Shown one piece after another: positions 11,613 to 20,631 of a DNA stretch of 64,000 nucleotides. This DNA comes from Bordetella genomosp. 13. GTDB taxonomy: Bacteria > Pseudomonadota > Gammaproteobacteria > Burkholderiales > Burkholderiaceae_B. The position numbers were made by a program, and so were the translations under genes. The notes beneath the pieces were generated by a model. The model did not search any database, was not told the origin of the DNA, and saw nothing but the letters and a program-made list of their open reading frames with translations. The stretch covers positions 1-64,000 of the forward strand of contig NZ_CP021111.1 in the NCBI RefSeq assembly GCF_002119665.1, read 5' to 3'. Numbering within the stretch: position 1 is the first letter of the stretch; the number at the start of each line of letters is the position of its first letter.

Positions 11613-12445
11613 GCCTTGACTTCGTCCGGAGTGTGGCAGTTCCGCATGTAGTCCACGATGGCGGGTATGGAGTCCCGGAAGGCGACATGTCGCGCGAGTT
11701 CCGTCGGTGGCAGCACCTTGTCGTAGTTCTCTTCCGCCGGCTCCGGCAACGCGCCCACGCGCAGCAGATCTCTCATTCCGAATGCGTCGAACACGTTTTC
11801 GGCAATGGCCCTGAGACTGACGGGCTTTCCATGGCTCAAGTTCACTACGCCGAGCGCAGCGCCGGCATTGATCTTTCTGAGCGCACGCGCTTCGTCGGCC
11901 AGATGGTGATACTCGCGCAGCTGCCTGCCCGAAGTCATCTCGAACGGTCTTTTTTCCCGGATGGAAGTCAGCATCTGGCCCAGGAACATGAACGGGCTCG
12001 GATGGCCCACTCCATAAAGGGTATGAATCTGTACATGCACGACCGGCTCGTTTCGGGAGGCCGCGCCGGCAACATATTCGGCCAGTGCAGCCTTGCTCTG
12101 GATATACGGATTCCTGGAAGCCAGCAATCCTTCCATGATGGTGCCAAAGGTGATGACCTTGGCGCCGGTTTTCGTGGCCCCTTCGACGACGTTCCTGGGA
12201 AGCAGATAGTTGACGGCCGACAGATCTTCTGACGGAAGCCTGGGATCGAGCAGGCCGGATGCGACGAAGATGGTGGTGCTGTCGTCCTTGCAACCGTCGA
12301 AGAATCGCGACACTGCCTCAGCAGCGCCGGGACGTGACCAAGCCTGATAGATCGCCCGGTCGAGCGAGATGATCTGGTCGTTGCCGAACTCCGCTTCGAT
12401 CGCGTGCCCCAGGCGCCCTTTTGCTCCGATCAGGTAACGCGCCAT
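11609..12445 (-). CDS. SDR-family nucleotide-sugar reductase or epimerase
   Basis: A 278-residue extended short-chain dehydrogenase. GAKGRLG at 7-13 is the NAD(P)-binding glycine motif, and Tyr114 and Lys118 in YIQSK form the catalytic pair. It is shorter than typical sugar epimerases and resembles RmlD-like or CDP-abequose/tyvelose-synthase-like reductases that act on 4-keto sugars. Placed directly after rfbG, it most simply reduces CDP-4-keto-6-deoxyglucose to a CDP-6-deoxyhexose, but the stereochemistry cannot be read from sequence. The start ATG shares one base with the rfbG stop (TAATG) and the stop overlaps the next start by four bases, so it lies inside a tightly coupled operon. Confidence 0.85.
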   Translation of the reverse strand: MARYLIGAKGRLGHAIEAEFGNDQIISLDRAIYQAWSRPGAAEAVSRFFDGCKDDSTTIFVASGLLDPRLPSEDLSAVNYLLPRNVVEGATKTGAKVITFGTIMEGLLASRNPYIQSKAALAEYVAGAASRNEPVVHVQIHTLYGVGHPSPFMFLGQMLTSIREKRPFEMTSGRQLREYHHLADEARALRKINAGAALGVVNLSHGKPVSLRAIAENVFDAFGMRDLLRVGALPEPAEENYDKVLPPTELARHVAFRDSIPAIVDYMRNCHTPDEVKA

Positions 12446-13515
12446 TACTGCCCTCTGCGCCACGCATCGATCTGGCCCAGCGTGATGGCGCGAGCGGAGC
12501 TCGGCGTGGCATGGTAGTCGCGATACCATGTGGCTGTTTCACGAACCACACGCTCGGTGTCCCAGGCGGGAATCCAACCGAGGTGGTTGCGCGCAAGCGA
12601 GCTGTCGAGCGCCAGCGCCTGGGCCTCTGGCAACGGGTTGTCCATATATTGCAGTGCAGGGCGCTTCCAGTGGTCGCTCATCAGCTCCAGCACGTCGCGG
12701 ACAGAAAACTGCGTTGCATCGTGGGGACCGAGATTCCATGCTCTTGCGAATTTTTCCGGATCGTCCGATGCCAGCCCAGCAAGAATGATCAAGTACCCAT
12801 GGACCAGCGCCATCACGTGCTGCCATGGACGAGTGGCTTGCGGATAACGAAGCGTCAGCACACTGCCGTTGACGACAGCGCGAACGAAGTCTGGAATCAA
12901 GCGGTCTTCGGACCAATCTCCACCGCCGATTATGTTGCCGCCTCGCGCGGTGGCGATGGCCGGTCCCTGGCCGGTCAGAAAGGGATAGGACGCGGCATAG
13001 CTCTGGATCACCATCTCGGCCGCGGCCTTGGAGGCGCTGTACGGGTCCTTGCCGCCCAAGGGGTCATTCTCCCGGTAGGGCCACGGCCATTCATTGTTCT
13101 TGTAGACCTTGTCCGTCGTGATGCACAACACGCCCTTGACGGACTTCACGGAACGAGCCGCTTCGAGTACATGCGCCGTACCTTGCGCATTGGTCAGGAA
13201 CGTCTGCAAAGGCTCACGATAGGATTTTCGAACCAGCGGCTGGGCGGCCAGATGCAGGATCAGGTCGGGCTGATATTGCTGGACCGCAGCATGCAGTCTG
13301 GGATAGTCGCAGATGTCGCCGTATTCGGACGGGATATCTTCATGGAGGCGTACCGCTTCGTACATGGACGGAGTGGTGTCCGGCTCGAGCGCATACCCGA
13401 ATATCTGGGCTCCAATCGATCGGAGCCACAGGCAAGTCCAACTTCCGGTAAATCCAGTATGGCCGGTGATGAATATTTTTTTGCCGGCCAGCTGAGCTTC
13501 AAAATCAATAGCCAT
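12445..13515 (-). CDS. rfbG: CDP-glucose 4,6-dehydratase
   Basis: RfbG converts CDP-glucose to CDP-4-keto-6-deoxyglucose using tightly bound NAD+. The 356-residue enzyme has the signature GHTGFTGSW (glycine motif 18-24), the active-site TTDKVYKNNEW segment near residue 133-143, and Tyr159/Lys163 in YSASK. The combination TTDKVYKN and EWPWPYRENDPLGG is characteristic of CDP-glucose rather than dTDP-glucose dehydratases. It is the first gene of the seven-gene minus-strand operon and has a GAGG-type ribosome binding site. No RfbH (3-dehydratase for 3,6-dideoxy sugars) is present in the window, so the pathway here probably stops at 6-deoxyhexoses unless rfbH is elsewhere. Confidence 0.95.
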   Translation of the reverse strand: MAIDFEAQLAGKKIFITGHTGFTGSWTCLWLRSIGAQIFGYALEPDTTPSMYEAVRLHEDIPSEYGDICDYPRLHAAVQQYQPDLILHLAAQPLVRKSYREPLQTFLTNAQGTAHVLEAARSVKSVKGVLCITTDKVYKNNEWPWPYRENDPLGGKDPYSASKAAAEMVIQSYAASYPFLTGQGPAIATARGGNIIGGGDWSEDRLIPDFVRAVVNGSVLTLRYPQATRPWQHVMALVHGYLIILAGLASDDPEKFARAWNLGPHDATQFSVRDVLELMSDHWKRPALQYMDNPLPEAQALALDSSLARNHLGWIPAWDTERVVRETATWYRDYHATPSSARAITLGQIDAWRRGQ

Positions 13516-13969
13516 TTCAAGTCGTCCTCGCGGTCTCTCGCGACCAACTGCACGATGGGCCAGAACACTGTGCCCGTGACCCTGAGGTCAATGTGGAACA
13601 AACGGCCATCCTTGCCAGCGCGGCCGGATTGATCGTCACATTTGAAAACATTTTAACCTTCCTTGGAAGGCGTTCCGTCCATCACAGGCATGCCGACCCA
13701 TGCTTCCCCATGGGGCGAGGCGTGGAATGCCGCGGAAAATGCTGACGCTTCCGATGGGAGACGAATGGGCAATTGTAGTGCTGTCGCAGCCGTCCAGCAC
13801 GGGCGAGGCAGCTGAGATAACGGCGGGCCCGAGGCGTGCTCTAGAGCGGCGCGATGCCGATCGCGGCCGCCCACAGACATCGGATATCAGAGGAGGTCTC
13901 GATGTGGCCGCGAGCGGCTTCGCGTTGACGCGTGTTTACGTGTGGCGCGGATGGGTCTGCGCCGAAGGC
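13516..13969. other. Gene-free leader and right border of the glycan operon
   Basis: About 450 bases between rfbG and the RraA-type gene, both on the minus strand. It should hold the promoter of the glycan operon. On the minus strand a TAAAAT hexamer (13649-13654) lies next to the short palindrome CCTTCCTTGGAAGG (13657-13670), a possible operator. The A/T-rich patch 13640-13657 contrasts with the G+C-rich sequence to its right, so the compositional border of the islet falls here. A 75-codon minus frame (13653-13880) has no recognisable features. No terminator with a clear T-run is visible for the RraA-type gene that reads into this stretch. Confidence 0.4.
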
Positions 13970-14695
13970 TCACTTTTCCTGCTGCTTCACCCAAGCCTCA
14001 TACCGCGCCTTCGCCTCGTCATTCGGCGGATACAGCCCCGGCAGCGAATGCCCCTGCTCCACCTGCTGCATGATCCAGTTCTCCTGCCGTTCCTGTTCAA
14101 CAGCAGTCTCGACCACCTCTTCCAGCAGCGCGGCGGGGATCAGCACGGCGCCGTCGCCGTCGGTGACCACGACATCATTGGGGTACACGGCCACGCCGCC
14201 GCAGCCCACGGGTTCCTGCCAGCCGACGAACGTCAGCCCCGCCACGGAAGGCGGCGCCGCGGCGCCGGCGCACCATACGGGCAAACCGGTGCGCAGCACG
14301 CCGTCTATGTCGCGCACCACGCCGTCGCTGACCAGGCCGGCGACCTGGCGCTTGGCCATGCGCGCGCAGAGTATGTCGCCGAAGATGCCGGCATCGGTGA
14401 CGCCCATGGCGTCGACCACCACGATCACGCCGGGCGGCATGGCCTCGATGGCGGCGCGGGTGGAGATCAGCGAGCCCCACGAGGCGGGCGTGGCCAGGTC
14501 TTCGCGCGCGGGCACGAACCGCAGCGTGAATGCGCGGCCCACCAGGCGCGGTTGTCCCGGCCGGATGGGGCGGGCGCCTCGCATCCATACGTTGCGCAAG
14601 CCCATCTTGAGCAGCACGGTGGTCAAGGTGGCGGTCGTGACGCCGGACAGCGCGCGCACCAGGTCTTCGTCCAGCTCGATGGGGTCCATGCCCAT
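13970..14695 (-). CDS. RraA-family protein (HMG/CHA aldolase-like)
   Basis: A 241-residue member of the RraA/dimethylmenaquinone-methyltransferase-like fold (PF03737). The active-site signature of the aldolase branch is visible: FGDILCARMAKR followed about 20 residues later by DGVVRDIDG, which supplies the Arg-Asp pair that binds metal and the oxo-acid. Many proteins labelled RraA in catabolic clusters are divalent-metal-dependent retro-aldolases or oxaloacetate decarboxylases rather than RNase E inhibitors. A C-terminal extension rich in charged residues is present. AGGAG sits seven bases before the ATG. It is the last gene of the acyl-CoA cluster, about 320 bases after the Bug receptor gene and probably past a terminator, so it may have its own promoter. 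Confidence 0.85.
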   Translation of the reverse strand: MGMDPIELDEDLVRALSGVTTATLTTVLLKMGLRNVWMRGARPIRPGQPRLVGRAFTLRFVPAREDLATPASWGSLISTRAAIEAMPPGVIVVVDAMGVTDAGIFGDILCARMAKRQVAGLVSDGVVRDIDGVLRTGLPVWCAGAAAPPSVAGLTFVGWQEPVGCGGVAVYPNDVVVTDGDGAVLIPAALLEEVVETAVEQERQENWIMQQVEQGHSLPGLYPPNDEAKARYEAWVKQQEK

Positions 14696-15018
14696 GGGGT
14701 TGCTCCTGATCGTGGGAGAGGCCGTGGAGGGCCTTTCGTGAAAACGCTATCACACTCGGGCTACAGCACATATCGCACATTGGATGCGTCCGACACGAGA
14801 TACCGAGGCAGTGTTGCGCCGCGATGTAGCGTGTTCCGGTAAATCTGGCGCATCGGCACTGTGCGGAGCGCGAATGACCCGGGACGGATCGTTGCGACAC
14901 TCGCTCATGCACAACCCATTGGATCGTCGAGTAGACCCTCGCGGTGTTCCACACCATACAAATGAAACGGGCGGACCGCCGCAGCGACCCGCCCACGTAA
15001 AAGGCAATACCCGGCCTC
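14696..15018. other. Spacer between Bug receptor and RraA-type gene
   Basis: About 320 bases with no supported gene. It contains a probable terminator for the upstream minus-strand gene (14969-14994, listed separately) and must contain any promoter for the RraA-type gene. Short frames that cross it are Arg-rich shadows. No repeat or operator stands out. Confidence 0.5.
14969..14994 (-). terminator. Probable intrinsic terminator of the Bug receptor gene
   Basis: On the minus strand GGGCGG and CCGCCC pair around a 14-base loop and are followed by GTTTCATTT, a modest T-rich tail. It lies 25 bases beyond the stop codon of the Bug receptor gene and would separate that gene from the RraA-type gene. 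Confidence 0.45.
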
Positions 15019-16002
15019 TTACTGTTTCACTCCCAACCCCAGGCGGTCGATCAGCGCCTTGTCCTTCACAAAGGTCTCGCTCGCCCAGGCGCGGAAGTCT
15101 TCGCCGCTCGCGTACGCGGCTTCCTGGTTCAGCTGCCGCATGATCTCGATGCTTTCCGGATCGAACAGCGCCTTCTTGAAGGCGTCGTGCAGGATCTTCA
15201 CGATCTTCGGATCCATGCCCTTGGGGCCGGCCAATCCATAGGGCGAGGTCGAGACCACGCCGTAGCCCAGTTCCTGCGCCGTGGGCACGTCGGGCCAGCG
15301 CGCGGTGCGCTTCTCGCCGAAGGTGACCAACAGGCGCATCTGGCCGCTGTCGACGAACTTGTCCCAGCCGGCCGCATCGCTCTGGGCCATGATGTGGCCG
15401 CCCAGCAGGGCCTGCTGCATGTCGGCGTTGCCCTTGAACGGGATGTGTTCGAGCTTCACCTTGGCGTTGATGGCCAGCTCTTCCAGCAGCAGGTGGGGCG
15501 ACGAGCCCGTGCCGGTGGAGCCGTAGTTGATGGTGCCCGGCTTGTCGCGCGCGGCCTGGATGTATTCGTTGAAGGTCTTGAAGGGCGAGTCCGAGCGCAC
15601 GGTCAGCCCGAAGGTGTAGCCCGAAAGGCCCATGATGAAAGTGAAGTCTTCCAAGGGGTTGTAGTTCACCTTCTGCATGTGCGGCATGCGCAGCAGGCCC
15701 AGCGGGTATTGCGAGATGGTGTAGCCGTCGGGCTTGGCGGTCAGCGCCATGGTGCTGGGGCCTAGGGTGCCGCCGGCGCCGGGCCGGTTCTCGACGACCA
15801 CGGGCTGGCCCAGCTGCTTGCTGGCCAGTTGAGCTAGCGCGCGCAGGTGACGGTCGGTGGAGCCGCCGGCAGGCCAGGGCACGATCAGCGTGATGGGTTT
15901 GCTGGGATAGTTGTCGGCGGCGTGCGCCGCAGGCACGGCGGCGCCGAGCAGGGAACCCGCCAACATCAGCAGGCAGGCACGTCGTGAGTACTTGGTGGTC
16001 AT
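15019..16002 (-). CDS. Bug-family (TctC) tripartite tricarboxylate receptor
   Basis: A 327-residue periplasmic solute-binding protein of the Bug family, which in Bordetella has dozens of paralogues that bind carboxylates or other acids with high affinity. A twin-Arg-like basic N-terminus (YSRRAC), hydrophobic stretch and AHA-A cleavage site give a signal peptide of about 28 residues. Family hallmarks follow: PSKPITLIVPWPAGGSTD and VVVENRPGAGGTLG. No TctA or TctB membrane components are nearby, as usual for these orphan receptors. AGGAGA precedes the ATG. It is downstream of the CoA ligase and two acyl-CoA dehydrogenases, so its ligand is probably the acid activated by that ligase. Confidence 0.93.
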   Translation of the reverse strand: MTTKYSRRACLLMLAGSLLGAAVPAAHAADNYPSKPITLIVPWPAGGSTDRHLRALAQLASKQLGQPVVVENRPGAGGTLGPSTMALTAKPDGYTISQYPLGLLRMPHMQKVNYNPLEDFTFIMGLSGYTFGLTVRSDSPFKTFNEYIQAARDKPGTINYGSTGTGSSPHLLLEELAINAKVKLEHIPFKGNADMQQALLGGHIMAQSDAAGWDKFVDSGQMRLLVTFGEKRTARWPDVPTAQELGYGVVSTSPYGLAGPKGMDPKIVKILHDAFKKALFDPESIEIMRQLNQEAAYASGEDFRAWASETFVKDKALIDRLGLGVKQ

Positions 16003-16082
16003 GGTGGGTGTCTCCTCTTGCTTCTAAGCATTGTTGTTCGTTTGCGCCATCGATCACGTCCAGGCGCGGGTGCCGCGCCCGA

Positions 16083-18071
16083 TCAAGGGTCGCGGAACCG
16101 TATCTCGAGCGGCAGGCGCTGCAGGCCCTGCCGCAAGGATTCGTACAGACTGGCGTCGATAGGCAACTGGGGCACGACCGTGACCACCGTGGCCGACTCG
16201 GCCAGCACCGCCAACGGCGGCGTGCCCTGCGCCCCCGCGGCCTGCCACAGTCGGGACGCTTCGGCATTCACAGCGGCTTCCGCCGCCAGGCGCCGCAGTT
16301 CAGGCTTGTAGATCTTGCCCACGTTGGTGGTGGGCAGCGCGGGCACGATGGTGATGCGCTTGGGCCGCGCGGGGGCTTCCTCGACGTGGCGGGCGGCGAA
16401 GTCCAGCAGGTCGGCCTCGCTGGCATCCGCGCCTTCGGCCAGCACGGCATAGGCCACGGGCAGTTCGCCCGCATAGGCATCGGGCGCGCCCACCGCCGCG
16501 CACATCTGCACGGCGGGATGCCGGCCCAGCGCGTCCTCGATGGCCGTGGGATCGATGTTGTGGCCGCTGCGGATGATCAGGTCCTTGGCGCGTCCGCGCA
16601 GGTTCAGGCGGCCATGCTCGTCGACGAACCCGACGTCGCCGGTGATCAGCCAGCCGTCGGCGGTGAAGGCCTCGGCCGTGTCGGCGGCATCCAGGTAACC
16701 CGCGAACACATTGGGAGAGCGGAACAGCACCATGCCGGTTTCGCCCACGGGCAGGTCGCGGCATGCGCCGCCCAGGCTGTCCAGCGCGACGATGCGCATG
16801 CGCGCATAGGGCAGCGGAAAGCCCACGCACCCTACCGGCCCGACGACGCCCGGCGGCGTGATGCTGGTGATGCCTGCCATCTCGGTCATGCCCAGGCTTT
16901 CGTGCACGTGCAGGCCGAACTGCCGCTCGAAGCGCGCCGCCAGTTCGGGCGGCAGCAGCGCCGCGCCGGTGCGGCAGTAACGCAGCGAGGAGATGTCGGC
17001 GCCATCCAGGGGGACGTCGGCCAGCGCCGCCAGTACGGTGGGGACGCCTTGCAGCGACGTCGCGCGATGATGTTCCACCAGCCGCCAGTAGTTGCGGATG
17101 ATCTCGCGGTTGCGCATCAGCGAGGTCGTGGGGATGACGGTTTCCACGCCGGCCGACAGCGCGGCCAGCGATGCGGGCAGCACACCGGCCACGTGGAACA
17201 GCGGATAGCCGTTGATGACCACGTCCTTCGGGCCTACGCCCTGCAGCTGCACGCCGGCCCAGGCGGTGAACACTTGGTTGGCATGCGTATGGATGGCCAG
17301 CTTCGGCGCGCCCGTGGTGCCGCCGGTGTGGAAGTAGGCCGCGACGTCACCGGGCAGGGGCACGCGACGGCTCAGCAGCTGGGCGTCGGGCTGCACGGCA
17401 AGGGCTTCCGCGAAGTCCACCAGCCGCGCGCGCGCGTGCTGCGGCAGCGGCTCGCCGGTGCGTGTCCATGGGCGCGAGTCCTGCGGGGCCTCGATTTCAG
17501 GCGTGGCCTCGTCATGCGGCGCCACGCGCAGCAGCGCGCGCAGCGTGGGCACGGCGTCCAGCAGCCGCAGCGCCTTGGACCAGATGCCCGATTCGCGGTC
17601 GCTGCCGTAGGCGACCAGCACGACCGCGCCGGTGGCGTTCAGCAGCGCCGCCAGCTTGTCCTCGTTCAGCATGGGATTGAGCGGCTGCACGATGCCGGCC
17701 GCTTCGCCGCCCCACAGAGACAGGTGGTATTCCAGGCAGCCCGGCAGCATGATGGCCACGCTGTCGCGCGGACCGACGCCAAGCGCATGCAGCGCGTTGG
17801 CGGTGCGGTGAATGCCTTGCAGCAGTTCGGTATAGCTGAGCGACAGCGGCGAGTCGCCGGGTACGGCGCTGCGCAGGAATGTCAGCGCGCGCTGCGGGCC
17901 GAAGGCCGCCGCGGAGTTGCGGAAGATCTCGTACGTGCTGTCGGCCGTGACGGCTTCGTGCAGCGGCACGGCCTCCAGCCGGCGCACGTCGGCCAGGCTG
18001 CGCACCGGCGGGCCGGTGCGAAAGGCACGCGCGGCCGCGGATGCGTCGTCGGGCCAGACGGCTGCTTCCAT
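16083..18071 (-). CDS. AMP-dependent acyl-CoA synthetase
   Basis: A 662-residue adenylate-forming ligase that activates a carboxylic acid to its CoA thioester. The phosphate-binding loop HTGGTTGAPK, the ESLGMTEM motif (A5), GDVGFVDEHG (A7), the hinge GRAKDLIIRSG (A8) and the catalytic Lys of TTNVGKIYK (A10) are all present. It is about 100 residues longer than standard ligases, with an N-terminal extension and roughly 85 residues after the A10 motif, like the long acyl-CoA synthetases near 630 residues. AGGAGG precedes the ATG, eight bases after the dehydrogenase gene. With two acyl-CoA dehydrogenases upstream and a receptor downstream it forms one catabolic operon. The acid is unknown. Confidence 0.93.
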   Translation of the reverse strand: MEAAVWPDDASAAARAFRTGPPVRSLADVRRLEAVPLHEAVTADSTYEIFRNSAAAFGPQRALTFLRSAVPGDSPLSLSYTELLQGIHRTANALHALGVGPRDSVAIMLPGCLEYHLSLWGGEAAGIVQPLNPMLNEDKLAALLNATGAVVLVAYGSDRESGIWSKALRLLDAVPTLRALLRVAPHDEATPEIEAPQDSRPWTRTGEPLPQHARARLVDFAEALAVQPDAQLLSRRVPLPGDVAAYFHTGGTTGAPKLAIHTHANQVFTAWAGVQLQGVGPKDVVINGYPLFHVAGVLPASLAALSAGVETVIPTTSLMRNREIIRNYWRLVEHHRATSLQGVPTVLAALADVPLDGADISSLRYCRTGAALLPPELAARFERQFGLHVHESLGMTEMAGITSITPPGVVGPVGCVGFPLPYARMRIVALDSLGGACRDLPVGETGMVLFRSPNVFAGYLDAADTAEAFTADGWLITGDVGFVDEHGRLNLRGRAKDLIIRSGHNIDPTAIEDALGRHPAVQMCAAVGAPDAYAGELPVAYAVLAEGADASEADLLDFAARHVEEAPARPKRITIVPALPTTNVGKIYKPELRRLAAEAAVNAEASRLWQAAGAQGTPPLAVLAESATVVTVVPQLPIDASLYESLRQGLQRLPLEIRFRDP

Positions 18072-18079
18072 GCGCCCTC

Positions 18080-19192
18080 CTAGGCCTGCCCCAGCGCGAT
18101 GTAGCGCGCCAGATGCTCGTCTTCGTCGCCCAGCTGATGATCGATCATGACCAGACGCTTGGCGTAGTGCGCCAGCGGCAATTCCCAGGTCATGCCGATG
18201 CCGCCGTGCAGCTGAATGCTCTCCTCGGCGACCAGCGCCCCCACCCGGCCGATGGTGTACTTGGCGGCAGACAGCGCGCGTTCACGTGCGATGCGTTCTT
18301 CGCCGTCCAGCGCCGCGGCGGCGTTGACCACCGCCGAGCGGGCCTGCTCGATTTCGATGACCAGTTCGGTCATGCGATGCTGCAGGGCCTGGAACTGGCC
18401 GATGGGCGCGCCGAACTGGCGGCGCGTGCGCAGGTAGTCGAGTGTGCCGTCGCGCACCACGTCCATGGCGCCCACGGCTTCGGCGCACAGAGCCAGGATG
18501 CCGCGGCCCAGCGCCTGTTCCAGCAGCGCGCCGCCCGCGCCCGCCGCGCCCAGCAGTGCCGCTTCGTTCACGCGCACGCCGCGCAACGACAGGTCGGCCA
18601 CACGCCCGCCGTCGATGGCGCCGCAGCCGCGCACGGCAAGCCCCGCCGCATCCGCCGGTACCACGAAGAGCGAGATGCCCGCATCCGCGCTGGTTGCCGA
18701 GACGACGAAGTGGCGGGCGGCCTCGCCGGCCGGCACCATGACCTTGTCGCCATCCAGTACCCAGTCGGCGCCGTCGCGCCGCGCCAGGGCGGCCGCGCGC
18801 GTCGGCGCGTAGCCGCCGGCCTCTTCGTGCGCCAACGCCACCATGTCGTTGCCGGCGATCATGCCGTCGAGCAATGGCCGGTGCGCCGCCCCCGCGGCGG
18901 CCAGCACGCTGCCCGCCATCAGCGTGCCAAGAAAGGGCTCGGCCACCAGGCCGCGGCCCAGCGCCTCGAACACCACCGCGATGTCGAAGCCGCCGCCGCC
19001 CAGGCCGCCGGCGGGCTCGTCGAACAGCGCCGCGATGGCGCCCTGTTCGGCGAAGCGCTGCCACAACTCGGGGCTGTGGCCGGTATCCGAATAGGCGATG
19101 CGCGCGCGCGCCGCGGCGTCGTGCTGTTCGCCGATGAAGCGGCCGAGCATGTCGGCCAGCATGCGGCGGTCGTCGGTGTGTTGCAGGTCCAT
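18080..19192 (-). CDS. Acyl-CoA dehydrogenase, smaller subunit of a pair
   Basis: A 370-residue flavoprotein of the acyl-CoA dehydrogenase family, with N-terminal helical domain (about 1-115), a degenerate central beta domain (about 120-205) and C-terminal helical domain ending in ESIQLHGGIGMTWELPLAHY, the segment that holds the usual C-terminal signature. The central domain lacks the standard FCxTEP-type segment, so FAD or substrate binding may rely on a partner. It lies 15 bases downstream of a second, fuller dehydrogenase. Adjacent unequal pairs of this kind form alpha2beta2 enzymes in steroid and other ring-acid catabolism (the FadE28-FadE29 type). The pairing here is an inference. Confidence 0.9.
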   Translation of the reverse strand: MDLQHTDDRRMLADMLGRFIGEQHDAAARARIAYSDTGHSPELWQRFAEQGAIAALFDEPAGGLGGGGFDIAVVFEALGRGLVAEPFLGTLMAGSVLAAAGAAHRPLLDGMIAGNDMVALAHEEAGGYAPTRAAALARRDGADWVLDGDKVMVPAGEAARHFVVSATSADAGISLFVVPADAAGLAVRGCGAIDGGRVADLSLRGVRVNEAALLGAAGAGGALLEQALGRGILALCAEAVGAMDVVRDGTLDYLRTRRQFGAPIGQFQALQHRMTELVIEIEQARSAVVNAAAALDGEERIARERALSAAKYTIGRVGALVAEESIQLHGGIGMTWELPLAHYAKRLVMIDHQLGDEDEHLARYIALGQA

Positions 19193-19207
19193 CCTGTCCG
19201 TCTCCGC

Positions 19208-20398
<1,191 letters not shown>

Positions 20399-20540
20399 GA
20401 TGCGGTTCCGTTGCAGGAGGAGAGGTCCCGCGCGGCCGCCGCCCGGCCCGCGCGGGGCGCCAGCGGACGAGGTCTCGTCGGCACGGACTTGTCTCCTGTG
20501 GGCCGGTCGTGCAGACGCCGGCATTCGTGAATATCACCAG

Positions 20541-20610
20541 ATTGTTTGCCAGCAAGCGAACCTTGACAATCCCTCATCGGGTTGACAATCTGTTCAGGAT
20601 TTTTTGACAA
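20541..20610. promoter_or_regulatory. Repeat-rich divergent control region of LysR and acyl-CoA operon
   Basis: TTGACAATC occurs at 20563-20571 and 20582-20590, and TTGACAA again at 20604-20610, direct repeats with starts 19 and 22 bases apart. ATTGT at 20541-20545 is inverted relative to ACAAT at 20566-20570. The stretch is clearly A/T-richer than its surroundings and lies 22 bases before the LysR start. The repeats could be LysR binding half-sites and also contain good minus-35 hexamers (TTGACA) for the plus strand. Confidence 0.55.
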
Positions 20611-20631
20611 CGGCAATCCGCCCCACCTGCC

